From Desulfothermus okinawensis JCM 13304 (lineage in GTDB: Bacteria; Desulfobacterota; Desulfovibrionia; Desulfovibrionales; Desulfothermaceae), in the NCBI GenBank assembly GCA_001311565.1, contig BBBM01000020.1:1-48259 (forward strand): DNA of 48,259 nt, read 5' to 3'. The first letter of the stretch is position 1, and each line of letters opens with the position of its first letter. The notes below the pieces were generated by a model. It made no database searches and was not told where the DNA came from. It saw only the letters and a program-made list of their open reading frames with translations. The position numbers and the translations under genes were made by a program. This document shows positions 34,727 to 46,329 of this stretch, piece by piece.

Positions 34727-35470
34727 AAATTAATAATAGAGTTTTTTTGCATTGTTTTTATTGCAATTTTATTCTTTTCTCAGTTTGTGTGGGCAGCTGA
34801 TAATTCAAGTGTTGATGACATAATGTCTGAGCTTGATTCAGAATATAGTGATAATGTAACACAGGTACATGACCCCATAGAGCCAATTAATCGTTTTATG
34901 TTTAAGGTAAATGACAAGTTATATTTTTATGTCTTTAAACCAGTAGCTAAGGCTTATTCTGAGGTCGTTCCTTTGAATTTTAGACAGGGAATATCCAGGG
35001 CATTTTCCAATATAAAATATCCCATTAGGCTGTTAACCATCTCCTGGAATTTGAGTTTGTAAATTTTTTTAAAAGATACAGCCAGGGTAATCTTAAATAC
35101 AGCACTTGGATTTGGGGGCCTTCTAGATGTGGCTTCTGGAGTAAAAGCACTGTCCCCCCCTCCAAAGGCCGATACTGGACTCACCTTTGCTAAGTGGGGG
35201 ATAGGTAATGGAATCTATCTGGTCTTGCCTGTGCTTGGTCCAACCACTTTAAGGGACGGTATAGGAATGGTTGGCGACCATTTTTTAGATCCTGTTACAT
35301 ATGTTGAGCCAATGCCAGCATCTATTGCAATCAAAGGTGAAGATAGATTAAATTATTTATCCCTTCATCTGGGTGAATATGAAGATATAAAGTCTTCAGC
35401 AATTGATCCATACATATCCTTTAGAAATGCATATATCCAGTACAGGGATTCTCTATTGTCCAAACACTAG
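34723..35470 (+). CDS. mlaA: MlaA/VacJ-type outer-membrane lipid-asymmetry protein
   Basis: About 248 residues. A signal peptide ends FVWAADNSS once T7 at 34742-34748 is read as T6; I see no lipobox cysteine, unlike classical VacJ lipoproteins. The mature part has HDPIEPINRFMFKVNDKLYF, FSNIKYPIRLLNHLL, NTALGFGGLLDVAS, DTGLTFAKWGIGNGIYLVLP and VLGPTTLRDGIG. It extracts phospholipids from the outer leaflet. One A is missing near 35037 and T7 35064-35070 is long. A C7 run near 35155-35161 is in frame. Last gene of the mla operon. Confidence 0.92.
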
Positions 35471-35560
35471 TTTTTCTATTTTAGCTCCAGTTTTGATAAA
35501 CTTGTGCTGAAATAGGTGTTCGTTTCTATTCATTAAATAAATCACTTCAGATTTAAATCC

Positions 35561-38319
35561 ATGTCCAGATTTATAAAAATAAGAAATGCCCATCACCATA
35601 ATTTAAAATCCATAGATTTAGATATTCCAAGGGACAAATTCATTGTTATATGTGGACCAAGTGGATCTGGTAAATCCACCCTGGCCTTTGACATTATCTA
35701 TGCAGAAGGACAAAGAAGATATGTTGAATCCCTATCTGCCTATGCCCGACAGTTTTTACCTCAACTGGAAAAGCCAAAAGTGGAAAAAAATAGAAGGCTT
35801 ACTCCAGCTATTGCAATTGAACAACACAATATTTTAAAAAATCCAAGATCCACAGTTGGAACAGTTACAGAGATATACGATTATTTACGGGTATTGTTTG
35901 CAAGGGTTGGAAATATTTTTTTGTCCTGAGTGTAACATTGAGGTTAAGTCCCAGAGCGTAGATGAAATAATAGACTCTATTTTGCATAAAAGTAAAACAG
36001 AGAAATTCATGGTCCTTGCACCTGTTGTTGAATATAAGAAGGGAGGATTTGTAGAACTATTTAAGAAATTGAGGTCTCAGGGTTTTGTGAGGGTATATGT
36101 TGATGGTGAGATACACCTACTAGACAATCCTCCTAACCTGGATAAAAACAAGAAACACAATATTTCAGTAGTAGTAGATAGGTTGGTTCTAAGGGATAAC
36201 ATAAGGAAAAGGCTGTCTGATTCAATAGAGCTGGCCCTAAAAATGGGAGATGGAAAGGTAGTAATAAAATACATAAATGGGCCAGAGGTATTTTATTCCA
36301 CTGAATCTGTGTGTCCCAGATGTAATAGAAATTTTCCAAAACTGAGTCCACAACTCTTCTCCTTTAATAGTCCACAAGGTGCGTGTAATACCTGTTTTGG
36401 TATTGGAACAATTGAGCGCTATCATGTGGACCTTATGGTTCCAAATAAAGGGCTTTCTGTTATAGAGGGGGCAATACTCCCTTTAAAAAAAGCCAAAGGT
36501 GTTTTCAAAGGTCAAACCATATTTATCAAGGATATTTGAAAAATATAATGAGGATATAACAAGACCATTTGGTGAGTTGTCAAGGGATATTCAAGAGGCA
36601 ATCTTTTTTTGGTGACAAGGAGTTGGGGTGGCAAGGTGTGATAGGCCTCATTGAAAAAGGTAAGAATTTTATATCAAATTCCATGTGGAGGGACGAGTTT
36701 TCCAGGTATAAACACAAGGTTACCTGTCCAATATGCAGGGGTAGCAGACTGAAAAAAAGAGTCCCTGGCAGTAAAAATTAGTGGGGCTTCAATTTTTGAT
36801 CTGTGCTTATGGTCTATTAGACATTTATATGAATGGTTAGATAACCTAAATTTTAGCGGTATGGAATCTCAAATAGCAGATCCCCTTTTAAAGGAGATAA
36901 AATCCAGATTAAAGTTCTTAAAACAGGTTGGACTGGACTATTTATCCCTATCCCGGGAGATGTCCACCCTTTCTGGTGGGGAAGCCAGAGGATAAGACTC
37001 GCAGGGCAATTGGGATCAGGTCTGGAAGGCATAATATATGTTTTAGATGAGCCAAGTATAGGACTGCATCCCAGGGATAACAAAAGGCTCCTTGGTTCCC
37101 TCAAGGAATTAAAAGACAGGGGAAATACAGTAATAGTTGTTGAGCACGACCACGACACAATAAAGGAGGCTGATTATATTGTGGAATTAGGTCCTGGTTC
37201 TGGCATGTTAGGGGGAGAAGTGGTCTATTTCGGACATCTTAATGGGCTTTATATGAGCAATACACTCACAGGGAAATATTTAAGGGGTGATTTAAAGATA
37301 AATTTTAAGTCAAAAAAAAGGGCTCCCAGGGGATTTATTAGGTTAAAGGGTGTTAGTACTAATAATTTAAAGGATATTCATATAGACATTCCCCTTGGAG
37401 TTCTGGTATGTGTAACAGGAGTTTCAGGTTCTGGAAAGAGCTCACTGGTATGTGATACCTTGTATAAACATTTACTTTTGTCTAAAGGACAGGCCGTTGA
37501 AAACCCTGGAAAAATTCAGGGAATTGAAGGTGTTTCCCTTATTGAGAATGTGATTTTTATAGACCAGTCCCCAATTGGAAGGACTCCCAGGTCCAATCCT
37601 GCAACCTATACCAAGGTCTTTGATCATATACGTGAGTTGTTTGCCAGGACCAGGGAAGCAAGACAAAAGGGATACAAACCTGGTCGTTTTAGCTTTAATG
37701 TAAAAGGTGGAAGGTGTGAGAGGTGTGAAGGAGAGGGATATATCAGGATACAGATGCATTTTTTGCCAGATGTGTATGTTAAGTGTGATGTGTGTAAAGG
37801 CAGACGTTATAACAAAGAGACTTTAGATATACGCTACAAAGGATTAAATATCGCAGATGTACTGGATTTAACTGTGAGACAGGCAAAAAAAATTTTTTGA
37901 GACCCACCAGCCATTAAAGAGAAAGTTGGAGATATTGGAGGCTGTTGGGCTCGAGTACATAAAGCTAGGCCAGCCTGCAACTACTCTGTCTGGAGGAGAA
38001 GCACAGAGGATCAAAATAAGCAGGGAGTTGAGTAAAAGGAGTTTACCTGGAAACCTATATATTTTGGATGAACCAACTACTGGACTACACATGCATGAAG
38101 TGGGAAAACTCATAGAGGTACTCCATGAATTGGTGGATAAAGGGGCCAGTGTAATAGTAATTGAACACAATCTAGATGTAATAAGGGCAAGTGATTATGT
38201 GTTTGACCTGGGTCCTGGTGGTGGAGAATATGGGGGACAGATAATTGCCCAGGGTAGTCCTGAAGAAATAAAAAAATAACCCCCATTCAATAACCGGGAA
38301 ATACCTGAAGGAGGTATAG
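35561..38319 (+). CDS. uvrA: Excinuclease ABC subunit A
   Basis: UvrA, 917 residues after repair, the damage-recognition ATPase of nucleotide excision repair. It has two ABC modules: [14 protein letters not shown] and [14 protein letters not shown] (Walker A), [18 protein letters not shown] (signature 2) and [13 protein letters not shown], plus zinc clusters CPRCN/CNTC and RCERC/KCDVC. Frame sites: A7 35784, T7 35916, T7 36604, A7 36752, A8 37885 and A7 38270 long, an extra G near 36510, and missing C near 35797 and 36987. The 35784/35797 pair compensates, garbling the conserved [12 protein letters not shown] locally without closing the frame. The true end is YLKEV at 38319. Confidence 0.97.
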
Positions 38320-38323
38320 AAAA

Positions 38324-39340
38324 GTGAAAAAAATATCCTATTCAATTAATAATTATTCTCTTTTCTGCATCTATTGTTTATGGGGGATGGCTCAAGATAC
38401 CATTTGGATTTATTTCTTTTTATACAGGATGTCCTCTGGTAAATAATGGGATAGTTAAATTAAAACAAAAAAATATACATAGGTGATGAAATCAAAACAG
38501 ATGCAAATTCCACCATACAAATAAAGACAAAAAAAGGGAGATGTTCTTTTTATTGGTCCAAACAGCCACATTACAATAAAAAAATAAGACCAATGTTAAT
38601 ATAAAGAGCGGCACCTTGAGATCCATTATCCATAAGCTTAAGCCAGATGAGGCATTTAATGTTGTTAGTGGTGGGGGAGTTGCTGGGGTTAAAGGAACAG
38701 AATTCATAGTGTATGCAAAGGACAATGCATCTGTTGTTTTCACAAAAAAAAGGAATAGTAAATCTTAAGAATTCTGGATTTTCAGTGGATACTAAGTCAA
38801 AAGAGATGTCCCAGAGTGCAGTGAGTGTGCCTCCAATACAACCTGTTAATTTTGAAAAAGATAAGACGTTGAAGGATATGTATCAATTGTTATATCAGGT
38901 AACTGGTATGGTGATACCCAAGGAGATGAAAAAAATTAAAAGAGCTTCCAGAGATCATTGCTCGTTGGAATATAAATTACACCAGTTATTTAATAGATAA
39001 AAGGGAATTTAATGAAGCCCTAAAATATCTTGATATTGCGTTTTTATTTACTTCTATTCCCAGTGTAAAAGCAGAGATTCTATTTCAAAAGTCAATTATA
39101 AAAACAAGGTTTTTAAAGGATTATAATTCTGCTATAAATTATTTAAAAATAGTTGCAACCACCTATAAGAACACAAAATTTTATGAGGATGCCATTTTTG
39201 AATTGGGTTTTATTTATCTTGAAATAAAAGATATTGACATGGCAAAAAGATACTTTGAGTTATACAATAAACTTTTCCCAAGAGGAAAATACAAAAATCA
39301 AATCAAATTACTGTTAGATAAACAGAGAAGAAATAAATAG
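38324..39340 (+). CDS. FecR-domain periplasmic protein with TPR-like repeats
   Basis: 336 residues after repair. It has an N-terminal signal or anchor helix (YPIQLIIILFSASIVYG), then a FecR-type beta domain (IYIGDEIKTDANSTIQIKT, GVAGVKGTEFIVYAKDNAS) and a helical C-terminal half with TPR-like units (FNEALKYLDIAFLF, YNSAINYLKIVATTYKNTKF, YEDAIFELGFIYLEIKD). The start is GTG at 38324, 5 bases after uvrA. Six runs are one base too long: 38327, 38467, 38529, 38578, 38744 and 38929. It sits 7 bases upstream of a CHASE2 cyclase, a common pairing with a shared periplasmic sensing role by inference. Confidence 0.85.
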
Positions 39341-39347
39341 AATCTAG

Positions 39348-41459
39348 ATGAAAAGGTCCATTGTATATATTTTTATATGTGTGCTAATTATTATAACAGG
39401 ATATTTTTTATACTTTTTTTCAATTTGAGGTTTTTCAGACAATAGATGATAGGATACAGGATGTTAAATTTAGATTTAGAAAAAAGATTAAACCTTCCCC
39501 TGAATGTGTTTTAGTTGAAGTTGATGGTAAAAGTATTGATAAAATTGGGAGATGGCCGTGGAAGCGAGATATTATTGCAAAGTTGATACAAAAGATAGAC
39601 AGGTTAGGTGCAAAGACCATTGCACTGGATATGGTATTTTCTGAAGTCTCAAATGAGAGGGACGATAGACTACTTGCAAAATCAATAGCCGATTCCAGAA
39701 AGGTTGTTCTGGGTTTTTTTCTTTAGAAAGGAAAAGAAGAAAAATGAAGAACAAATAGCCCTCCTGAATTTACCTGATTTTTCTATACAGGACATACAAC
39801 TCATAGATGATGTAGAAGACATCCCCATTAAAAACTTTCCCACTGCAGAGACAAATATCCCTATTATTTCAAAAGCCGGAGCAGGAAAGGGTTTTTTTTC
39901 TGTTTTTCCGGACAGCGATGGGATATTGAGGCGTTTACACTTGGTTGCTGCCTTTGAAGGATATTTGATGCCTTCTCTGTCCCTTGCTGCTATATCAAAT
40001 TATCTTTCTAAGCCTATTTCTGTTGTAATTGACAGATATGGAATTCTTGAGCTTAAGGTTGGGAATAGAAAAATTCCAGTTTCAAGCACTGGAAGCCTTC
40101 TTATAAACTTCTATGGAAAAGGGCATACAATAAGCCATGTTTCTGCAGTGGATATTTTAGAGGGAAAGGTACCGAAAAATTTTCTCAGAGATAAACTGGT
40201 CTTTTTTTGGTGTAACAGAAAAGGCAGTTGGAGATTTGGTGCCTACCCCCACAGATCCCAATTTTCCTGGAACTGAAGTCCACTGTACAATGGCATCAAA
40301 TATACTGCAAAATTTCTACCTGGTAAGAAACTCCTATACTTATTTAATAGATATTTTATCCATCTTGTTAATTCCCTCAATTCTTACGATCATTTCAATG
40401 AAGACAAAAAATACATTATTTTCCCTTTTTGGATTTTTTTATATTTGGAGGGCTTTATTTAGCATTTAATGTTTTCTTGTTTTCAGTAAATAATATAAGG
40501 GTGGCCACAATTTATCCCATTTTTCAATTTATTTTGTGTTTTATCCTGTTAGAGTCATATAGAAATTTTGTGATTGAACAGAGGTCAAGGTATCTGAAAA
40601 AGGCCTTTAGTAGTTATATTTCAAAGGAATTGGTAAATGAAGTCTTAAGATCTCCTGATAAATTAAAATTAGGAGGGGAGAAAAAGACTGTAACTGTACT
40701 TTTTTTTGGATATAAGGGATTTTACTTCCATTTCTGAAAATTTAAGTCCTGAAGATCTGGTTAATCTACTAAATAGTTTCTTTGGTCCAGTTACAGATAT
40801 TATTTTAAAAAAATAACGGGATGTTGGATAAATATATTGGTGATGCAATAATGGCATTATTTAATGTGCCTGTTGATCTTGAAAATCATGCAAATGCAGC
40901 TGTTAAATCAGCAAAGGAGATTGTTGATTGTGTTAAAAAAATTAAATATTTCTTTTGAAAAAAAAGGGTCTTCCTGAAATAAAAATTGGAATTGGCATTA
41001 ATACTGGGGAAGCAGTTGTGGGTAATCTTGGAACAAGTACCAGGTTTGACTATACTGCTATAGGTGACACAGTGAATCTGGCAAGCAGGGTAGAGGGTTT
41101 AAACAAATACTTTAATACAAATGTACTTATTACAGAATACACAGCAGAGAAAATATCACACGAAGATTTTCCTATTAGATATATTGGGAAAGTTATTGTA
41201 AAGGGCAAGACAGAACCAGTTAGAATGTATGAATTAATAACTGACCTTGATTTAGGTATTGAAGATATAAAAGATTTTGAAAAAGCCATACAGTATCTGT
41301 CTCATGGGAATATGCAGGAGGCGAAAAACATCTTTGAAAGACTGTATAGGGATTATAAAGATTACTTAAGTGGATATTACTTAAATATAATATCCAATAC
41401 AAAAGATATGGATAGTGTAAATAGTGATTTAAGTGTTATTCAATTTGATAAAAAAATAA
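39348..41459 (+). CDS. CHASE2-sensor class III adenylate/guanylate cyclase
   Basis: 700 residues after repair. An N-terminal membrane helix precedes a periplasmic CHASE2 domain ([57 protein letters not shown]). Then come two or three membrane helices and a class III cyclase domain: [19 protein letters not shown] with metal Asp, [11 protein letters not shown] with the second Asp, and [17 protein letters not shown]. The YTAIGDTVN motif fits an adenylate cyclase with D in the substrate-specifying position. Overlong runs: 39414, 39714, 40202, 40434, 40700, 40807, 40935, 40958 and 41450 (the last restores the stop). It precedes a cyclic-nucleotide-binding channel gene. Confidence 0.92.
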
Positions 41460-41467
41460 GGCTAACT

Positions 41468-42959
41468 ATGGATATAATTAAATACTCTATGGATTTTATT
41501 GAACAGGTGTTGGTTCACAAAAAAAGATATTATATTATTTGCGGTTACCTTTAGTATTATACTGTCTCTCAGGATTTTTGTTGGACTTTTAAAGAAGAAA
41601 TTTGATTGGCCTTCTCTTTTAACCAAGATTTTAAACTATGTAATAGTGTTAATCTTTATAGAATTTCTCAAGGACAAAATTCAGGGCGTGTGGTTTTTAA
41701 AGATAATTTTTGTCTTAGAAACTGTTTTTATATTTCTAATTGTCAGGTCACTTATTGTCGATCTATATATAAATGAATATCTATTGGGCAGAAAGAAAAA
41801 GAAAATTAGCTATATATTAATTGATATTATTAAATTTACAATTATCTTATTGTTTATAATGGTCTTTTTGAGAAACGTATTTAATGTTGATCTGGTGACA
41901 ATCTTAACTCCATCAGCAATAATGACTGCTATAATAGGTCTTTCAATGAAGGACACCATTGGCAATTTAATTTCAGGTATAGTTATTCAAATAGAAAAGC
42001 CCTTTGATTTAGGTGACTGGATTCAGGTTGGAGATCTAATAGGTAAGGTAGAAGAGATAAATTGGAGGTATACAAAGATAAAGACCATTTTAAATATGTA
42101 TGTAATAATTCCAAATAACACAATATCATCTGAAAATATAATTAATTATAGTAAACCTTCAGAAGAGCTGGAAGTGCAAATTGATATAGGTATTAGTTAT
42201 GAAGTTCCACCTGTAAAAGTAAAGAGGGCCATTTATGATGTATTAAATACAAATCGCTATGTTGATCAAAGTATGGAAAAAAAAAGTCTTGCTCATGGAA
42301 TATGGAGCATCATCTATTAATTACAAAATTATTTTTGGTGTGCAAAACTACTATGACAAAAGGCTTGCAATTGATGAGATATATAGCTCAATCTGGTACC
42401 AGTTTAAAAACTTTGATATAGAAATTCCCTTTCCAATTAGAACTGTTATAATGAAGGAACCAAGGCCAGGGACAGTGGATTCCAGAGTACTCTCTGTGCT
42501 CAGGTCAAATGAGCTATTTCAAAATGCAAGGGTGGACGTGTTGGAGTTTTTGGCCAGGTATGGAAATCTACTGAAATACCATCCTGGAGATAGAGTGATA
42601 ATTGAGGGTGATATTGGAGATACAATGTATATAATTATTAGTGGTGAATTTGATGTGATTAGACAAAAAAAAATTAGTGGCAAAATTAAAACCAGGTGAT
42701 TTTTTTTGGTGAAGTTGCATTAATATCAGATCAAAAGAGAAATGCTTCTGTTGTTTGTGCAGTGGACGGAGAGGTACTTGAAATAGACAGGATGCTCTTT
42801 AGGCTGATACTGGAAAAGGATAATATACTACGGGAAGAGGTGTATAGAAAATTTAGGGACAGGGTTGTAAAGGAAGTAAAAAAACAAAGGACCAGGTCCA
42901 GGGAGGAGAAGATAAGTTTATTTGAAAATTTAAAGAGATTGTGTGGATTTTACAACTAA
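41468..42959 (+). CDS. MscS-family channel with C-terminal cyclic-nucleotide-binding domain
   Basis: 495 residues after repair. Five N-terminal membrane helices lead to the MscS pore and vestibule: [39 protein letters not shown] and [20 protein letters not shown]. After about residue 340 comes a cNMP-binding fold ([40 protein letters not shown], with the GE of the phosphate-binding cassette but K/R-N-A in place of the usual R-T/S-A). This is the bCNG architecture. Overlong runs: A7 41519, A9 42277, A9 42665 and T8 42700. The start ATG follows the cyclase stop by 8 bases. Confidence 0.92.
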
Positions 42960-42970
42960 AGGGGTGATAG

Positions 42971-43452
42971 ATGGTTTTTATAATAATTGTACTGCTTATT
43001 TTATGGTTATTAAATTTTTTTTAGTTTGCCTGGTAACTGGCTCATGCTTGGTGTATTACTTGTTTTTGACATATTAAGTGATGCATTCTCACCCCATATT
43101 TCCTGGTGGATAATGGTAATATCTCTCTGTGTGTTAGGGGAAGTTATAGAGTGGGCAGGTCAGTTTCTTGTGGGCAAAAAAATATGGTCTATCTGGAAGG
43201 GGCAATATAGGTTCATTTATTGGAGCCATAGCAGGTGCCATACTGGGAGTACCATTTTTATTTGGAATAGGAGCATTAATTGGTGGAATCCTTGGTGCTT
43301 ATGTGGGTGGGCTTGTTTTTGAACTTCTGGGTGGAAAGACTTTTTCCCAGTCAAGACAGGCTGCCCTTGGAGCTATGCTGGGAAAACTACTTGGCATTAT
43401 AGCTAAACTCAGTGCTGGAATAGGTATTATTGTCCTAACATATTATTCTTGA
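42971..43452 (+). CDS. DUF456 membrane protein
   Basis: 159 residues after repair. Short multi-helix membrane protein with LPGNWLMLGVLLVFD, EVIEWAGQFLVGKKYGLSGR and a glycine-zipper segment (GSFIGAIAGAILGVPFLFGI, GGILGAYVGGLVFELL), the DUF456 pattern. Function unknown. Frame sites: T8 43015-43022 and A7 43176-43182, each one base long. It starts 11 bases after the channel gene and is probably in the same transcript, followed by a hairpin. Confidence 0.85.
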
Positions 43453-43486
43453 TAAGGATTTAAGCTCCTGCCTATCCATTAATTTT

Positions 43487-43509
43487 CACAATATTTACCA
43501 AATATTGTG
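43487..43509. terminator. Hairpin with downstream T tract, probable terminator
   Basis: CACAATATTT-ACC-AAATATTGTG is a perfect 10-bp stem with a 3-base loop, followed about 20 bases later by a T8 tract. It lies in the spacer after the DUF456 gene and probably ends the cyclase-channel transcript. Confidence 0.6.
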
Positions 43510-43607
43510 CTTTACCAAATAACTTCTTTTTTTTGTTTAACCTTCCTCCATGTCATAACAGGTATCACTGTTTCTTTTTTTAACTTTAAATGGAGGAGGG
43601 TAGTATT

Positions 43608-44106
43608 ATGAGAAATTTGTCAGCTTTTTTTTGGGTAATTACATTTATATGTTATGGTTGTGCCAGTATTGTGAGTAAATCTGATTATCCTGTGTCCTTT
43701 AATACAACTCCATCTGGGGCAATTGTAAAAATTTATGACGTTAAAAAAAGGAGTTGAGGTATATTCAGGAACAACTCCAACTACTGTTACTCTAAAGGCA
43801 AAGGCAGGATTTTTCTCTCCTGCAAAATACAATGTTGATTTTCTATTTTCAAATGGGATAAAGAAAAATATTACATTAACGGCATCAATTGATGGATGGT
43901 ATATAGGAAATCTACTTTTTGGTGGAGTCATTGGTATGTTAATTGTTGATCCGGCTACTGGAGCAATGTGGAAACTTCCATCTGCTATAAAAATGAATTT
44001 GTCTTCAGACCTATCTATTATTTCTAATGGTAAAAGGCTAAGTATTGCAATGCTAAATAGTGTTCCAGAGAATTTACGTATGAAAATGATTCCAATTAGA
44101 TTTTAA
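43608..44106 (+). CDS. Putative lipoprotein with PEGA-like beta domain
   Basis: 165 residues after repair. The signal sequence ends FICYGC, a plausible lipobox, and the mature part reads YPVSFNTTPSGAIVKIYD and YSGTTPTTVTLKAKAGFFSP, the PEGA-like pattern of surface lipoproteins. It continues with a glycine-rich hydrophobic stretch (GWYIGNLLFGGVIGMLIVD) and PATGAMWKLP. GGAGG precedes the ATG. An in-frame T8 at 43625-43632 is intact, while A7 at 43743-43749 is one base long. Function unknown; it stands alone at the boundary of the accessory island. Confidence 0.75.
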
Positions 44107-44161
44107 AAATTTTATTTAAATGGCCTGGTAAATTTCCAGGCATGAATATGGAGGTAAAATC

Positions 44162-45254
44162 ATGCCAAATTTTATTGTTTCTCCATGTGGGACCAGTCTT
44201 TTAACAGGTAGAGCAGATAATGAGGTTAGAAGTCTAATATCAAAATATGCTAATTGCAAATACTTAGAAGACATTGATGATGGGGATAGAAAACTTTTAC
44301 AAAAAAAGGATCAAAGAGGTAAAAGATCTTATTTTATCCCTTTCTCCAAAAGAAGTAACAAGGTATTCAGCTGAGTTAAATGCCATTGTTAAATTTTATA
44401 ATGGCCTTTTACAAGAAGATGACTACCATTTTTTGTTGTGTACTGATACATATCTTGGAGAGCAGACTGGTAATATGATAAAGGAATGGCTTGAAGCAAA
44501 CAAAGTAAAGAATGTCCAGTTATACAGACAAATGGATTTACAAACCAATGATATAGATGCATTTCAAATGGCATTGTCTGAGATGGTAGATATGTTTGAA
44601 AGGCTGATCCCTGCATTTAAAAGGAGAAATTTTAAAATTATTTTTAATCTTACAGGTGGATTTAAAAGCGTACAGGGATTTACAGACAATAGGTATGTTT
44701 TATGCTGATGAGATAATATACATATTTGAATCTGGATCATCTTTATTAAGGATTCCCAAACTTCCTGTAAAAATAGATACACATGGGGTTATTGAACAAA
44801 ATATCACCATTTTTAGACTACTGGAGCTTGGAGAAATAACATATGAGAATGTCTTAAACATCCCTGAGATATTTTGGGTTAAAATAGATGGGGAAGTGGG
44901 TTTTTCCCCTTGGGGAAAAATCGCATGGTTAAGGGCAAAGGATAGTCTTTATGAAAAAAAGGCTGTGGCCAGAGCCAAATAGCAAGATCAAATTTTCAGA
45001 GAAATTTAAAAAAACAGGTAGCAGGGCTTTTTCCAGATAAAATCAAGGAAATAAATATAAGGATAGATGACCTTGCACTGGCCTTATCTGGAAATGAAAA
45101 AATACTTAACAGACTTAGTTTTAAGCCAATTAAAGGAAAACCAAAAGAGATATCTAATTATGAATTTTATGCATTTACAGGCACAGATAAAAGGTGTTAT
45201 GGACATTTTGAGGATGAGGTCTTTGTAATTGATGAACTTGGAAGCCATCTTTAG
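44162..45254 (+). CDS. CARF-domain CRISPR accessory protein with RelE-like C-terminus (Cami1-like)
   Basis: About 362 residues after repair. The N-terminal CARF domain belongs to the APE2256/Crn1-like group: FIVSPCGTSLLTG at residue 4, a TDT-containing strand, IIFNLTGGFKSVQ and MFYADEIIYIFES. A middle winged-helix-like region follows (FRLLELGEITYENVLNI, GKIAWLRAKDSLYEKRLW). The last ~50 residues (FKPIKGKPKEISNYEFYAF, TDKRCYGHFEDEVFVI) have the strand order and Lys/Arg positions of RelE-type mRNA interferases. CARF-RelE proteins of this sort (Cami1) are cyclic-oligoadenylate-activated ribosome-dependent nucleases in type III CRISPR; that role is inferred. Frame sites: A7 44301, 44954 and 45008, plus one near 44676 (one extra G or two missing bases). 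Confidence 0.78.
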
Positions 45255-45287
45255 CCCAAGTTTATTGTCATAATAAACTTAAGCTAA
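45251..45287. promoter_or_regulatory. Strong inverted repeat between the CARF gene and cas6
   Basis: AAGTTTATT-GTCAT-AATAAACTT is a perfect 9-bp stem (45258-45280), and outside it TTAGC/GCTAA extends the symmetry after a 2-base mismatch. It starts within the CARF stop codon and ends 11 bases before cas6. No T tract follows, so an operator or an mRNA hairpin is as likely as a terminator. Confidence 0.55.
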
Positions 45288-45297
45288 GTAAAAGGTT

Positions 45298-46223
45298 ATG
45301 CTAAAATATAGTGAGTTAGATTTTATTTGTGAATTTGAAAGTGAGGGAGTTTTACCTCTCTTTAAGGGAAATTTAATTAGGGGAGCACTTGGAAATAGCC
45401 TTAGAAAGATATGTTGTCCCATTAAAAATGTAGAATGTTTTAAGTGTATTTTATCCTCTAGTTGCATATATTTTTTTTGTTTTTGAGTCAAAAAAAAATA
45501 AAAAGACCAAAGGGAAGTCCTATAGCTCCACATCCATTTGTTTTAGAACCAATGGATATGGAAAAGACATTGTATATGGCAGGTGATGAATTTAAATTTA
45601 GATTAATATTGATTGGAGATGTTATAAAATGGATTCCATATCTGGTCTATGCAACAATTAATATGGGTGAGATGGGGATTGGAAAAGGTAGAAAGGATGG
45701 ACTTGGAAGATTTAGATTAAAGTATGTAAAACAGGACCAACAAATCATATATACAGATCAATCAAAGGAGCTATATCCTAAAGACTCTGGTAGATACATT
45801 CAACTAGAGAATCCCCAGCAGAAAATAAATAAACTTCAGGTGGATTTCTTGACTCCATACAGGGCAAAATTCAAAAATTCCCTTGTTACCTCTTTTGATT
45901 TTGGTGTTTTGATTAGGGCAGCATTAAGGAGAATAGCAAATCTAGAAGATTATTTTGCAGGAAAAGAGCCAGATTTAGATTACAGGGGATTAGTGCATCG
46001 GTCAAATGGTGTAAAAATGATTCTGGAAGAAAAGAAATGGGTTGATATGCCCAGGTTTAGTTTTAGACAGAGAGCTAAGATGAAATTGGGCGGGCTTGTT
46101 GGAAGGGCTGTTTATGAGGGGGAGTTATTTGAATTTTTCCCAATATTAAAATATTGTGAAACAGTACATGTGGGTAAGCAAACTTCATTTGGCTTTGGTA
46201 AAATAAGGCTTTCAATTTTATAA
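45298..46223 (+). CDS. cas6: Cas6-family pre-crRNA endoribonuclease
   Basis: 307 residues after repair. A RAMP protein with N-terminal LPLFKGNLIRGALGNSLR, a cysteine cluster (CCPIKNVECFKCILSSSC), PHPFVLEP, GIGKGRKDGLGRF and the C-terminal Gly-rich loop VGKQTSFGFGKIRL typical of Cas6 (PF10040 type). It processes CRISPR precursor RNA at repeats. No catalytic His can be assigned with confidence. Two overlong runs: T8 45471-45478 and A9 45490-45498. It lies between the CARF gene and cas2, but no array or effector genes are in the window. Confidence 0.88.
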
Positions 46224-46329
46224 TATATGCCTATTTCTTTAGCTTCGATACACATACACAGACACATCAAAGGTTGAGACTTCGAAGTTAATGAAATAAG
46301 CAGAATGTAATAAAAAAAGGTGGCTTTAT

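Noticed and set aside
36481..36500. A7 run in uvrA as another error
   Set aside because: This run (LPLKKAKG) is in frame and shortening it breaks homology; likewise A7 at 14994, T8 at 5594, A8 at 18204, A9 in ftsQ and T8 at 43625. Long runs are not always wrong.
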